From contig LR134495.1 in assembly GCA_900638155.1 (NCBI GenBank), positions 1,922,001-1,986,000 of the forward strand: a DNA stretch of 64,000 bases, in the 5' to 3' direction. The stretch is from Mannheimia haemolytica. GTDB taxonomy: Bacteria > Pseudomonadota > Gammaproteobacteria > Enterobacterales > Pasteurellaceae. Positions 36,457 to 45,183 of the stretch are shown here, piece after piece. The position numbers and the translations under genes are program-made. Each line of letters starts with the position of its first letter. The first letter of the stretch is position 1. Under the pieces are notes generated by a model. The model did not search any database. It had not been told where the DNA came from and saw nothing but the letters and a program-made list of their open reading frames with translations.

Positions 36457-36496
36457 CCCCGTAATTAATTGAATAAAACCTCAATTAATTACGGGG
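36457..36496. terminator. Bidirectional terminator between pepD and MFS gene
   Basis: CCCCGTAATTAATTGA (36457-36472) and TCAATTAATTACGGGG (36481-36496) form a perfect 16-bp stem with an 8-base loop. It sits between two convergent stop codons. Confidence 0.93.
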
Positions 36497-36502
36497 TAGC
36501 TC

Positions 36503-37792
36503 TTATTTTCTCTGTTTTAAAAAATGTACCGTGAAAGCAGCAATTAATAAGACGACTGCTGCACCTAAATAAAGCTCGTTCTTTTTCCAGCCGGCGTCTA
36601 ATAAAATACCTGCAAGAGTTGGGGAAACAATTGAGCCTAAACGCCCTACACCGATAGCGGTGCCTACGCCCGTGCTGCGGAAATCCGGTGCGTATAGGGT
36701 TGGGTTAATGGTATAAAGCCCAGTAATGCAGCCGTTAATTAATCCGCCAACTAAAATGGCTAATGCAATGGCGAGTCCTAAACTGCCGGCAAACACAAAG
36801 GCAACCACAGCAGATGCAGCGAGAATACTGAATGCCTGCAAAATATGTTTTGCTGCCCAGCGGCTGACTAAGAAACCGAAAATTAACGAACCGATTGTGC
36901 CACCGACTGAAATTGCCATTCCTACCGTTTGGCTTTGGGTTTTCGGCATTCCGGCTTCTTCTAACAATGCCGGAGTCCAAGAGCTGATAAAGTAAAATGA
37001 GGCTGAAATTGCAATAAAAGCAAGCCAAATCAACAATGTATTTCGGCGATATTCAGGCTCAAATAAACGGGTAACTGCCACTTTGCTTTTAGCTTTTGCC
37101 TCAATTTCAGGGAGTTCCCAGTCGTTTCCTAAGCCTAATTTCACGGCAATTTGATTTAAACGAGCTTTAGCATTCACCGGGCGTTTTGAAATTAAAAATT
37201 CCACCGATTCAGGCAATATAAAGAATAATAAAACGAATACCGCACCGGTTAAAATCGACCCAACTAGGAAAACCGCACGCCAGCCATACTCTCCTTGTAA
37301 TAACACCGCAGACATACCGCCCAGCATTGCCCCAATACCAAAGCCCGAGGCATAAATTGCAATTGCTAAGCCACGCCATTTTTGGCTGGAGTATTCACTC
37401 ACCAATACGTTTGTACCGGTTAAAATGGCGGCTACGCCTAAACCGGTTAAAACACGCCATACCCCAATTTCAAACGCAGAAGTAGCGAAATAAGTTAGGA
37501 GCATTCCTAACGTGGCTAAGCCTGTGCCGATTAAAAGCAACGGGCGGCGACCAAATTTATCCGCAAGCGGTGAAAGAAAGAGTGAGCCTATCGCCATACC
37601 GAATAAACCGGCACTCATTAAGCTGCCGATGGCTGCACCGTCTAACTGCAATTCTTCTCGGATGCTTTTGGCGGTAAAGGCGAGTGCCATTAAATCAAAG
37701 CCGTCCAGCATATTAAGTAACACCGTAAGCCCAACCACTAACCATTGGAATGAAGTCATTTTGTTATGAGCAATTTTTTGACGAATATCCAT
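36503..37792 (-). CDS. MFS transporter, aromatic acid:H+ symporter (AAHS) type
   Basis: About 429-residue inner membrane transporter with twelve predicted helices. The AAHS family motif DGFDLMALAF lies in the first helix. The MFS loop motif is DKFGRRPLLLIG, and a second loop has GFLVSRWAAKH. The start at 37792 is preferred because AGGGAGC lies six bases upstream; earlier ATGs exist at 37807 and 37810. Characterised relatives import benzoate-like or hydroxyphenylpropionate-type acids, but no catabolic genes are next to it, so the substrate is open. A palindrome 56-73 bases upstream is a candidate operator. Confidence 0.88.
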   Translation of the reverse strand: MDIRQKIAHNKMTSFQWLVVGLTVLLNMLDGFDLMALAFTAKSIREELQLDGAAIGSLMSAGLFGMAIGSLFLSPLADKFGRRPLLLIGTGLATLGMLLTYFATSAFEIGVWRVLTGLGVAAILTGTNVLVSEYSSQKWRGLAIAIYASGFGIGAMLGGMSAVLLQGEYGWRAVFLVGSILTGAVFVLLFFILPESVEFLISKRPVNAKARLNQIAVKLGLGNDWELPEIEAKAKSKVAVTRLFEPEYRRNTLLIWLAFIAISASFYFISSWTPALLEEAGMPKTQSQTVGMAISVGGTIGSLIFGFLVSRWAAKHILQAFSILAASAVVAFVFAGSLGLAIALAILVGGLINGCITGLYTINPTLYAPDFRSTGVGTAIGVGRLGSIVSPTLAGILLDAGWKKNELYLGAAVVLLIAAFTVHFLKQRK

Positions 37793-37847
37793 AAGCTCCC
37801 TCTGCATCAAAATTGATAAAATTTTATTTAGAGTGAACTATAGAAAG

Positions 37848-37865
37848 TTGATTAAATATAATCAA
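37848..37865 (-). promoter_or_regulatory. Candidate operator upstream of the MFS gene
   Basis: TTGATTA-AATA-TAATCAA is a perfect 7-bp inverted repeat. A related half site (TTTAATCAAA) lies about 40 bases further upstream near 37901. The spacing is wrong for FNR (eight bases between TTGAT and ATCAA), so another regulator is likely. Confidence 0.5.
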
Positions 37866-37953
37866 ACTCAAAATTTACATAAAATTTATGAAAGATTTTC
37901 ATATTTAATCAAAGGAGGGAATTTATAGCAGGAATGGCGAGGGAGAAAATAGA

Positions 37954-37978
37954 TAGGGCGAATAATTATTCACCCCTA
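37954..37978. repeat. GTAGGGGCGAA-type palindrome beside rnfH
   Basis: TAGGGCGAATAATTATTCACCCCTA forms a 25-base palindrome with one mismatch, 17 bases beyond the rnfH stop codon. It belongs to the same family as the elements at 31.3 and 55.2 kb and could act as the operon's terminator. Confidence 0.75.
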
Positions 37979-37995
37979 GATTGAATAGGAGAAAG

Positions 37996-38331
37996 CTATT
38001 TCTTCTCCGCTTGCTCAGCCGCTCTTTTGCGTCTGATTTCTTTCGGATCAGCAATTAACGGGCGATAGATCTCAATTCTGTCGCCTTCTTCCACCGTTTC
38101 ATTCAGTTTTGCCGGGCGGCTAAAAATACCGACTTTGTTTTCACGCAAGTCAATTTCGGTATATTTTTCCAACACGCCGGAGAGCAAAATAATAGTTTGA
38201 ATGGTCGCGTTTTGCGGTACTTGCAGTTTTTTCAGAAAATATTTATCAGGGTAAGCATAAAGCACCTCAACATTAATTTTCTGTTCTTCACTTTTTTGTT
38301 CTTCTGGATTTTGACGTTGTTCAGACACCAT
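37996..38331 (-). CDS. rnfH: RnfH/RatB family ubiquitin-like protein
   Basis: About 111-residue protein with the RnfH (UPF0125) beta-grasp fold; its function is not settled. The chosen start MVSEQRQNPEEQ has AGAGGTGT as ribosome site. Core motifs are INVEVLYAYPDKYFLKKLQV, the EIDL segment, VGIFSRPAKLNETVEEGDRI and the hallmark EIYRPLIADPKEIRRKRA. It overlaps the end of ratA by 11 bases, the common ratA-rnfH pair. Despite the name, it is far from the rnf operon at 47-53 kb. Confidence 0.93.
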   Translation of the reverse strand: MVSEQRQNPEEQKSEEQKINVEVLYAYPDKYFLKKLQVPQNATIQTIILLSGVLEKYTEIDLRENKVGIFSRPAKLNETVEEGDRIEIYRPLIADPKEIRRKRAAEQAEKK

Positions 38332-38755
38332 ACACCTCTTTTGCACGTTGTTTGAAAGCATTTACCATTTTTAAAGTTAATTCGTTGAACACCTTGCCGA
38401 ACACCATTGCTACAATTGGGCTGGAAAATTCAAAATTTAATTGCAGGGCAATTTTGCAACTTTGCTCATCAAAGGGGGTGAATGTCCAAGCTCCGTGTAA
38501 ATGGCGGAAAGGCCCTTCAATTAATGCCATCTCGATTTTATAGGGCGGCGTCATTTTATTGTGGGTACTGAAAGTTTGGCTAATGCCTAATTTCTGAATG
38601 TGTAACTCTGCCTTTAATTCATTTTCGCCGGTGCTAAGGGTTTTGGTACTCACGCAGCCGGATAAAAATTCGGGGTATTTTTCATACTGATTAACAAGTT
38701 GATACATTTGCTCGGCACTATAAGGCACGAGGGCAGATTGATTAACGATTGGCAT
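38321..38755 (-). CDS. ratA: RatA, START-domain toxin/ubiquinone-binding type protein
   Basis: About 144-residue member of the SRPBCC/START fold. The E. coli protein was described as a ribosome association toxin, while other members (COQ10) bind ubiquinone. The start at MPIVNQSALVPYSAEQMYQL is preferred because the homologues begin there; a frame from 38779 adds eight residues. Conserved segments are YEKYPEFLSGC, GPFRHLHGAWTF and VFGKVFNELTLKMVNAF. It pairs with rnfH downstream and follows modC after a 54-base gap with an uptake signal. Confidence 0.92.
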   Translation of the reverse strand: MPIVNQSALVPYSAEQMYQLVNQYEKYPEFLSGCVSTKTLSTGENELKAELHIQKLGISQTFSTHNKMTPPYKIEMALIEGPFRHLHGAWTFTPFDEQSCKIALQLNFEFSSPIVAMVFGKVFNELTLKMVNAFKQRAKEVYGV

Positions 38756-38809
38756 AATGTCTCTTTTGGGAATTAACAAGCGGTCATATTTTAGCGTAAA
38801 TTTGCAAGC

Positions 38810-39865
38810 CTATAAAGAAACGCTTTTGATTTGAAGATAGACCTCTTGCTCCGGTTGAATCGCTAATTCATTAAAAGACCAAAGGCTGATCGTACTCCAA
38901 ATTTGCTGATTTTCGACTTGAATTGCCAGATCAACCCGATCTAAATGCGTTTCTATTTTCCGAACATTGCCTTTTAACACATTACGAATTGAGCTTTGAG
39001 TCGGTTTTTGTAAGCTGATTGAAACCTCTTTGCTGGCAATAGTTACCCTTAGCTTCTCGCCTATTTGATGGCGGGGGAGTTGGTTCACCCATAATCGCTG
39101 TGCGTTCAAGCTCAAGCCAAGCATATTATAGTGGGGAAGTGTTTCTTCCACCGGTAATTCAAGCAGGCTAATTCGCTGATGATTTGGCTGCCAAGCGGAA
39201 AATGCCGAGCTGTGCCAAACCGCTGAAAGGGTATCAAATGCGGTTACTTTGCCGTTTTCCAACAGCACAAGATGATCTGCCAATCGAACTACTTCCTCTA
39301 AACTGTGGCTGACATACAGAATCGGTATTTCAAGCCGAGCGGATAATTTATCTAAATAGTCCAGTAGCTCTTGCTTACGAGGGAGATCGAGGGCAGATAA
39401 TGGTTCGTCCATCAGCAAAATATTCGGTGAGCTTAATAACGCCCGCCCAATCGCCACACGTTGTTTTTCGCCACCGGAAAGGCTTGCCGGATAGCGATTA
39501 AGCAAAGGGGCAATGCCTAACAGTTCCACAATTTGCAAAAAATCCGCAGAATCCGACCGCTTGTAGCCATATTTTAAGTTTTTTTCCACCGAATAATGAG
39601 GGAAAAGGCGATGCTCTTGAAACACATAGCCAATGTTGCGTTTTTCAGGTGGTAAATTGATGCCGTTTTGGCTGTCAAACAGCACCTGACCGTTTAATTC
39701 GATAAAGCCGGCTTGAGCGGTTGAAAGCCCCGCAATTAAATTAATCAGGCTGGATTTACCGGCACCGGAACGCCCGAAAATAGCGGTGATTCCTTTATTC
39801 GGCAAATCGAGATTGACATTGAGCGTCAGATTGCCGAGTTGCTGAAGAAGTTTAAGTTTGAGCAT
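38810..39865 (-). CDS. modC: Molybdate ABC transporter ATPase ModC
   Basis: 351-residue ATPase for molybdate import. Walker [11 protein letters not shown] lies at about residues 31-40, the signature is LSGGEKQRVAIGRALL, and Walker B is ILLMDEPLSALD. The C-terminal part is a MOP-type molybdate-binding domain (SIRNVLKGNVRKIETHLDRV). The start MLKLKLLQQLGNL is chosen over a 15-residue longer frame because it matches ModC N-termini; it overlaps the end of modB by 14 bases. Imported molybdenum would supply the TtrA cofactor, among others. Confidence 0.95.
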   Translation of the reverse strand: MLKLKLLQQLGNLTLNVNLDLPNKGITAIFGRSGAGKSSLINLIAGLSTAQAGFIELNGQVLFDSQNGINLPPEKRNIGYVFQEHRLFPHYSVEKNLKYGYKRSDSADFLQIVELLGIAPLLNRYPASLSGGEKQRVAIGRALLSSPNILLMDEPLSALDLPRKQELLDYLDKLSARLEIPILYVSHSLEEVVRLADHLVLLENGKVTAFDTLSAVWHSSAFSAWQPNHQRISLLELPVEETLPHYNMLGLSLNAQRLWVNQLPRHQIGEKLRVTIASKEVSISLQKPTQSSIRNVLKGNVRKIETHLDRVDLAIQVENQQIWSTISLWSFNELAIQPEQEVYLQIKSVSL

Positions 39866-40544
39866 AGCGTTTTTGCCTTTCTGCCAGCCATTCCGAACAG
39901 AACAGGGCAATGAGTGAAATCAGAATCGCCACCAAGCACAAACGGGCGGCAGCCATTTCGCCATCGGGGGTTTCAATAAAGGTGAAAAGGGCGGCAGGAA
40001 TGGTTTGGGTTTGGTTGGGAATGTTGGAGACAAAAGTGATGGTTGCCCCAAACTCCCCCAAAGAGCGGGCAAAACCCAGCACGCCACCGGCAATAATGCC
40101 AGAAAAAGAGAGCGGTAAAGTGAGAGTGAAAAACACTTTTAACGGTGTTGCCCCAAGCGTTCTGGCGGCTTGCTCCAATTTAGGATCGACGGCTTCAAAA
40201 GCTAAACGGATAGAACGCACCATTAGCGGAAACGCCATCACCATCGAGGCAAGCACCGCCCCTTTCCACGAAAAACTCAAGCTGAAATGAAACCATTCCC
40301 ACAAATATTGCCCGATTACCCCTCGTTTTGCCATCGAAATGAGCAATAAATAGCCAATGACAACCGGTGGTAACACCAGTGGGAGATGCACAATACCATT
40401 GAGCAGATTTTTGCCCCAAAACTGTTTGCGGGCAAGCAGCCATGCCACCCACACGGCAAGCGGTAATGCAAGCACTACGGCAATGGAGGCAACTTTTAGG
40501 CTGAGAAAAATCGCATTGAGTTCTTGTGGGGTGAAGTCAAACAT
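39852..40544 (-). CDS. modB: Molybdate ABC transporter permease ModB
   Basis: 230-residue inner membrane permease with about five helices. The EAA loop is seen in EQAARTLGATPLKVFFTLTL, and the ModB signature is LPLVLPPVVIGYLLLI with GRSLGEFGATITF-like FARSLGEFGATITF downstream. It follows modA after 45 bases and overlaps modC, giving the standard modABC order on the minus strand. Confidence 0.96.
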   Translation of the reverse strand: MFDFTPQELNAIFLSLKVASIAVVLALPLAVWVAWLLARKQFWGKNLLNGIVHLPLVLPPVVIGYLLLISMAKRGVIGQYLWEWFHFSLSFSWKGAVLASMVMAFPLMVRSIRLAFEAVDPKLEQAARTLGATPLKVFFTLTLPLSFSGIIAGGVLGFARSLGEFGATITFVSNIPNQTQTIPAALFTFIETPDGEMAAARLCLVAILISLIALFCSEWLAERQKRYAQT

Positions 40545-40589
40545 AACCTATTAATATAAGCTCTCTCCCATTTATGGGAGAGAGTAAGT

Positions 40590-41348
40590 TTAATTTACAG
40601 GATAAAACCCAGCCGCCTCAAATTTCGCTTTTGCTTTCGGGGTTTTGAGGAAATCTAAAAATGTGACGGCATAGGCTTTTTCACTGACTACCGCAGCAGG
40701 GTAAATAATTTCGCCATAGCTTTCCGGCGGGAAAACAGCAACCACTTTGACTTTATTCGACACTTTGGCATCGGTGGAATAGACAATCCCAAGCGGAGAT
40801 TCTCCTCGCTCGACAAAAGAAAGGGCATCTCGAACATTTTTTGCTCTTGCTAAACGAGGTTCAACGCTTTCCCATAATTGGTAATGGCTAAGGGCTTTTT
40901 TAGCGTATTTACCCGCAGGAACGTGGTCCGGGTCTCCCACTGATAAATAGCTGTTTGCTAATTCTTTGGCAAAATCGACCGCTTGTATGGCTTTCGGCTC
41001 AATATTACTCTCGGTTGGTGCGATTAGCACTAACTCGTTTCGGACTAAATTACGGCGATGCTTTACCTTCTCAGGTTGTTTTTCGGCAACATAATCCATC
41101 CACTTTTGGTCGGCGGAAATAAAAATATCTGCCGGTGCATCTTGCTCAATTTGCTTTGCCAATACAGATGATGAGGCGAAGGAGAACGTGATTTTATCCT
41201 CCGGATAGGCTTTTTCAAAATCCTGCTGAATATCTTGTAATACATTCGTCATTGAGGCGGCCGCAAACACGGTAATTTCTTGTGAAAAGGCTGTGCCTGA
41301 TAACGTTAATGCCAATGTAAACGCTAGTTTTTTCAATGCTTTCATCAT
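40590..41348 (-). CDS. modA: Molybdate-binding periplasmic protein ModA
   Basis: About 252-residue periplasmic binding protein for molybdate or tungstate. The signal peptide MMKALKKLAFTLALTLSGTA ends before SQEITVFAAASMTNVL, the standard ModA opening. Other binding segments are SFASSSVLAKQIEQDAPADI and SVGDPDHVPAGKYAKKAL. The ATG at 41348 or the next one at 41345 is the likely start; the longer frame lies in the preceding permease gene. Only 14 bases separate it from the YadH-like gene, so a joint transcript is plausible. Confidence 0.95.
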   Translation of the reverse strand: MMKALKKLAFTLALTLSGTAFSQEITVFAAASMTNVLQDIQQDFEKAYPEDKITFSFASSSVLAKQIEQDAPADIFISADQKWMDYVAEKQPEKVKHRRNLVRNELVLIAPTESNIEPKAIQAVDFAKELANSYLSVGDPDHVPAGKYAKKALSHYQLWESVEPRLARAKNVRDALSFVERGESPLGIVYSTDAKVSNKVKVVAVFPPESYGEIIYPAAVVSEKAYAVTFLDFLKTPKAKAKFEAAGFYPVN

Positions 41349-41362
41349 AATCTCGCAGTTAG

Positions 41363-42124
41363 TTAAGAACGAAGACCAACTCCTCGTTGAATTAAGGAAT
41401 AGGCAATCATATACAAGCCGATACACAGTAAAGTAAGCACTGCAAAAGTATAGCCTAACGGCACATCGCTGATACCGAGAAAGCCATATCTTAAGCCGTT
41501 AATCATATACACGATCGGGTTGAATTTAGACACCGTTTGCCAAAATTCAGGCAGTAATGAAATGGAGTAAAATACACCACCCAAGTAAGTTAAGGGGGTA
41601 AGCACAAAGGTTGGAATCAGTCCCACATCATCAAAGGAACGGGCAAATACCGCATTAATCACGCCACCTAATGCAAAGGCGATAATTGTTAGCAGCAAAG
41701 TTAAAACGATAATGGCAACCGAGTGAATCTCAAACGAGACAAACACCATCGCCACGCACATCACCAAAGTAGCAGCTAAACCTGCACGCAAAATACTGCC
41801 GGTGACATAACCCCAAATAATATTATGGGTAGAGAGTGGCGAAATCAGCATCTCTTCAAAATCTCGGGTAAATTTACTCAAGAAAAACGAAGAGGCGGTA
41901 TTCACATAAGAGGCGGTGATGGCGGTCATCATAATTAAGCCGGGTGCAATAAATTGGGTGTAGCCCACGCCATTCATTTCCCCGATTCGCCCACCAATCA
42001 GTGTGCCGAAGATTAAAAAATAGAGCGTGGTGGTAATCACCGGTGGCACTAAAGTTTGTCGCCAAATCCGCAAAATGCGGCGGCACTCTTTGTAAGCTAA
42101 GGTATAAAATCCGATTAAATTCAT
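41363..42124 (-). CDS. yadH: ABC-2 type transporter permease (YadH-like)
   Basis: 253-residue inner membrane permease of the ABC-2 group with six hydrophobic segments. Typical segments are TTLYFLIFGTLIGGRIGEMN, GVGYTQFIAPGLIMMTA, DFEEMLISPLSTHNI and LTPLTYLGGVFYSISLLPEF. These match the YadH family, whose exported substrate is not established. It starts one base after the ATPase gene yadG and is followed by modA. The GGVFY element near the C-terminus is typical of the ABC-2 fold. Confidence 0.92.
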   Translation of the reverse strand: MNLIGFYTLAYKECRRILRIWRQTLVPPVITTTLYFLIFGTLIGGRIGEMNGVGYTQFIAPGLIMMTAITASYVNTASSFFLSKFTRDFEEMLISPLSTHNIIWGYVTGSILRAGLAATLVMCVAMVFVSFEIHSVAIIVLTLLLTIIAFALGGVINAVFARSFDDVGLIPTFVLTPLTYLGGVFYSISLLPEFWQTVSKFNPIVYMINGLRYGFLGISDVPLGYTFAVLTLLCIGLYMIAYSLIQRGVGLRS

Positions 42125-42125
42125 T

Positions 42126-43034
42126 TTACTGAGCCATATTGATAAATAGTTCTTCCAAACGGTTTGATTTGTTTCGCATACTTAGCACCTCAGCCCCTTG
42201 GGCGGAAATCTGCGAAAACAGATTGGTTAGCCCTTGCTGACGTTTTACATTCACTTCAAGGGTGTTTTCATCAAGCCATTTATGCGGGTAATTCTGAATC
42301 ACAAGCGGTTGATTTTGCTCAGAATTTTGCAAATCTAACACAAACACTTCACTTTCTAATTTGGCAAGCAAGGCTTTCATTGAAGTGTTTTCAATCAATT
42401 CACCGTGTTGAATAATGCCAATGTGACGGCATAGGGTTTCCGCCTCTTCTAAATAGTGAGTGGTGAGAATAATGGTTGTGCCTTGATTATTCAGATCTCT
42501 TAAAAAATCCCAAAGTGAGCGGCGAAGTTCAATATCTACACCGGCAGTCGGTTCGTCTAAGATCAACAATTTCGGGTTGTGCATTAAGGCTCGGGCAATC
42601 ATCACCCGACGTTTCATTCCACCTGAAAGCTCACGGGTGAGGTGGGTGCGTTTTTCCCATAGGTCGAGCAATTTGAGCCATTTTTCGGCACGTACTAAGG
42701 CTTCACTACGAGGAATACCGTAAAACCCGGCTTGTTGCACCAGCACATCAATCACTTTTTCAAACTGATTGAAATTAAACTCTTGTGGCACTAAGCCGAT
42801 TTGATGCTTTAATTCAACTTTTTGGGTGTCTAAATCGTAGCCAAACACTTTTACGCTGCCGCTGGTTTTATTGACCAACGAGCTGATAATGCCAATGGTG
42901 GTAGATTTACCCGCCCCGTTATGCCCAAGCAGGGCATAGAAATCACCTTGTTCCACCACAAGGTTAATACCTTTAACGGCTTTTACACCTGTTGGGTAGG
43001 TTTTTACCAAATCAATTAATTCTAATGCTTTCAT
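42126..43034 (-). CDS. yadG: ABC transporter ATPase (YadG-like)
   Basis: 302-residue ATPase partner of the YadH-like permease. Walker A GHNGAGKSTTIG is at about residues 37-48, the signature is LSGGMKRRVMIARALM, Walker B is LLILDEPTAGVD and the switch histidine is in ILTTHYLEEAE. The C-terminal part has the short YadG extension with SMRNKSNRLEELFINM. It begins five bases after the dnaX stop codon and is followed directly by yadH. Confidence 0.93.
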   Translation of the reverse strand: MKALELIDLVKTYPTGVKAVKGINLVVEQGDFYALLGHNGAGKSTTIGIISSLVNKTSGSVKVFGYDLDTQKVELKHQIGLVPQEFNFNQFEKVIDVLVQQAGFYGIPRSEALVRAEKWLKLLDLWEKRTHLTRELSGGMKRRVMIARALMHNPKLLILDEPTAGVDIELRRSLWDFLRDLNNQGTTIILTTHYLEEAETLCRHIGIIQHGELIENTSMKALLAKLESEVFVLDLQNSEQNQPLVIQNYPHKWLDENTLEVNVKRQQGLTNLFSQISAQGAEVLSMRNKSNRLEELFINMAQ

Positions 43035-43039
43035 TTGTT

Positions 43040-45097
43040 TTACTCAGTTTCCGCCACCGCTCGAATAGTCGATTCATCAATTTGTGCATCAAAAGCGTTG
43101 CGAAGTAACATTAATTTTTCATCGTTAAGCAGAGCTGATTTTGCGGCTTCAGTTAATTGCTTGAAAATGGCTCGCCGAATTTCAAGCGGAGTTTGCTGTT
43201 CGCTATTATCACCAATGGTTAATTCGTATGAATAGCCTTTTTCGGCAAGCGCAGCTTCTAAATTTTTACGTGATTCCGGATTATCTAAGTGAGCCATATT
43301 CGGCTTTAACACCAATGCGAGGTGCTGTTCATTTTGTTCCGCTAAATAGCTATTTAAGGCGATCTGACGGGAAAATCCGCCTAAATTGAGGGAGTTGGCG
43401 ATGTCACACCATTTATCCTGCTTACAAGATAAATGAATGGTTTTTGCCACTAATTCAGGGGTGCGTTCTTGTAAAATTGCTTGTTTAATATCAGATGGCT
43501 TGGCACTGTCTGCTTGATTTTCTAATTCAGGATTAAGCCACGTCCAGCGATAATCTTCATCTTTCACACTTTTAGGGGCGGATTCGGTTTTCTTTGAAAC
43601 TTGCTGTACGGCTTTATGCTGATTTTCCGCCAAACTGATAAACCGCTCCTGCAATGAAGCGGTCTGATTTGCCGATTTTTTTGCAATAACTTGAGGGGCT
43701 TTTAGCTCAGGCTTTTTTTTTTCAGTTTGAGCTAAATTTGCCTGCTGTGCTTGTAGCTTTTTGCGGGCTTCGAGGGCTGCCATTGCCGGTGAAAGTGTAG
43801 TTGGAGCAGACGGCGAAATAGCCTTATCTACTGGCTTTGGCGGTTGAGCAACGGTTTCAACCGCTGCGGTAGTATTGGCAACAGTAACCGCTTTTTGCTG
43901 ATTTTGCTCAAAATTTTCTCTTAGCTGGCTAATTTGATTTTGTGGTTTTGCTGTTGTAACCGCTGGAACTGAATGGTTTAGCTGGGTAACCCTTTCTACC
44001 ACAACTGTTGCTATTTTTTCCGCCTGTTTAGGGTGGAAAGCCAACGCACGCAAAATAGCCATTTCAACACCGGCACGTTGCTCCGGTGCAAAAGGTAGCT
44101 CTTTTTTACTATTGAGGATTAATTGATAGAAAAATTGCACATCTTCCGGCGGAATCTGTTTTGCTAGAAAATGCACTAATGTTTCTTCGGTTGTAGGCGT
44201 TTTCACTAATTGCAACATGGCAATTTTGTGTAACACTTCTGCCACATCGCTTAATAATTGTTGCCAATCAACACCTTTCGCGGCAATTTGCTCAATGATC
44301 GTCATTGCTTTTTCGCCGTCGGCTTGGGCTATTGCTTGCACTAATTCTAGCGGTTGATTATCGTCAATCAACCCCAGCATTTGGCTGACTACCGCAAGCG
44401 TAATATTGGCATTGCTCATTGCAATGGCTTGATCGGTGAGGCTGAGAGAGTCTCGGATACTACCTTGTGCTGCTTTTGCTAACTTTTCTAGTGCCAGAGG
44501 CTCAAACGGAATGTCCTCCGCATTTAGGATAAATTCAAGATGACGGGCAATTTGCGATTGTTCTAATGCCCGCAGATGAAATTGCATACAGCGGGAGAGG
44601 ATCGTAATCGGCAGTTTTTGCGGATCGGTGGTTGCCAGCAAGAATTTGACATATTCAGGCGGCTCTTCAAGGGTTTTCAGTAAGGCGTTGAAACTATGAC
44701 GAGAGAGCATATGCACCTCGTCAATCAAATAAACCTTAAAACGTCCGACAGTGGGTTTGTATTGAACGTTATCAAGTAGCTCACGAGTGTCTTCCACTTT
44801 AGTACGAGAAGCAGCATCAATTTCAATGAGATCGATAAAATGCCCTTCTTCAATCGCTTTACAATTCGCACATTCTCCGCAAGGTTCAGCGGTGATCCCG
44901 TTTACACAGTTTAAGCCTTTGGCAAATAAACGGGCAATAGAGGTTTTCCCCACACCACGAGTGCCTGAAAACAGGTAAGCGTGGTGCAGTCGATCTTCTC
45001 TTAAACTGTTTTCAAGAGCAGATAAAACGTGTTGCTGACCAACCACTTCCGAGAAGCGTTGCGGTCTCCATTTACGGGCTAAAACTTGATAACTCAT
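43040..45097 (-). CDS. dnaX: DNA polymerase III tau subunit (tau/gamma) DnaX
   Basis: 685-residue clamp-loader ATPase. Walker A is GTRGVGKTSIA near residue 45, the zinc site is in CVNGITAEPCGECANCKA, and the DEXX box is VYLIDEVHMLS with the sensor LLATTDPQKLPITIL. Domain III ends near residue 365 and is followed by a variable linker and the tau-specific alpha/DnaB-binding tail. At codons 459-462 the coding strand has ten consecutive A (43713-43722). Slippage there by one base gives a stop two codons later, making a protein of about 463 residues that would correspond to gamma. A 9-bp inverted repeat encloses the run. yadG follows at once. Confidence 0.97.
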   Translation of the reverse strand: MSYQVLARKWRPQRFSEVVGQQHVLSALENSLREDRLHHAYLFSGTRGVGKTSIARLFAKGLNCVNGITAEPCGECANCKAIEEGHFIDLIEIDAASRTKVEDTRELLDNVQYKPTVGRFKVYLIDEVHMLSRHSFNALLKTLEEPPEYVKFLLATTDPQKLPITILSRCMQFHLRALEQSQIARHLEFILNAEDIPFEPLALEKLAKAAQGSIRDSLSLTDQAIAMSNANITLAVVSQMLGLIDDNQPLELVQAIAQADGEKAMTIIEQIAAKGVDWQQLLSDVAEVLHKIAMLQLVKTPTTEETLVHFLAKQIPPEDVQFFYQLILNSKKELPFAPEQRAGVEMAILRALAFHPKQAEKIATVVVERVTQLNHSVPAVTTAKPQNQISQLRENFEQNQQKAVTVANTTAAVETVAQPPKPVDKAISPSAPTTLSPAMAALEARKKLQAQQANLAQTEKKKPELKAPQVIAKKSANQTASLQERFISLAENQHKAVQQVSKKTESAPKSVKDEDYRWTWLNPELENQADSAKPSDIKQAILQERTPELVAKTIHLSCKQDKWCDIANSLNLGGFSRQIALNSYLAEQNEQHLALVLKPNMAHLDNPESRKNLEAALAEKGYSYELTIGDNSEQQTPLEIRRAIFKQLTEAAKSALLNDEKLMLLRNAFDAQIDESTIRAVAETE
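43701..43736 (-). promoter_or_regulatory. Frameshift/slippage element in dnaX
   Basis: On the coding strand TTTAGCTCA (43728-43736) and TGAGCTAAA (43701-43709) flank an 18-base loop that contains A10 (43713-43722). The -1 frame meets TGA and the +1 frame meets TAA, both inside the 3' arm. It is a predicted programmed slippage site for making gamma. Confidence 0.75.
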
Positions 45098-45122
45098 TGA
45101 TTTTCTTTTTAATTGGGAAATG

Positions 45123-45179
45123 ACAAGCGGTCATTTTCCGAAAAATTTTGCAAAATTCTAGCAAAAAATCACCGCTTGT
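45123..45179. terminator. Uptake-signal inverted pair between apt and dnaX
   Basis: ACAAGCGGTC (45123-45132) faces ACCGCTTGT (45171-45179), with A- and T-rich flanks, in the gap after the apt stop. It likely ends apt transcripts. Confidence 0.6.
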
Positions 45180-45183
45180 AGGA

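Noticed and set aside
37996..38331. rnfH as part of the Rnf complex operon
   Set aside because: It lies with ratA 9 kb away from rnfABCDGE, as in other bacteria; the name is historical.
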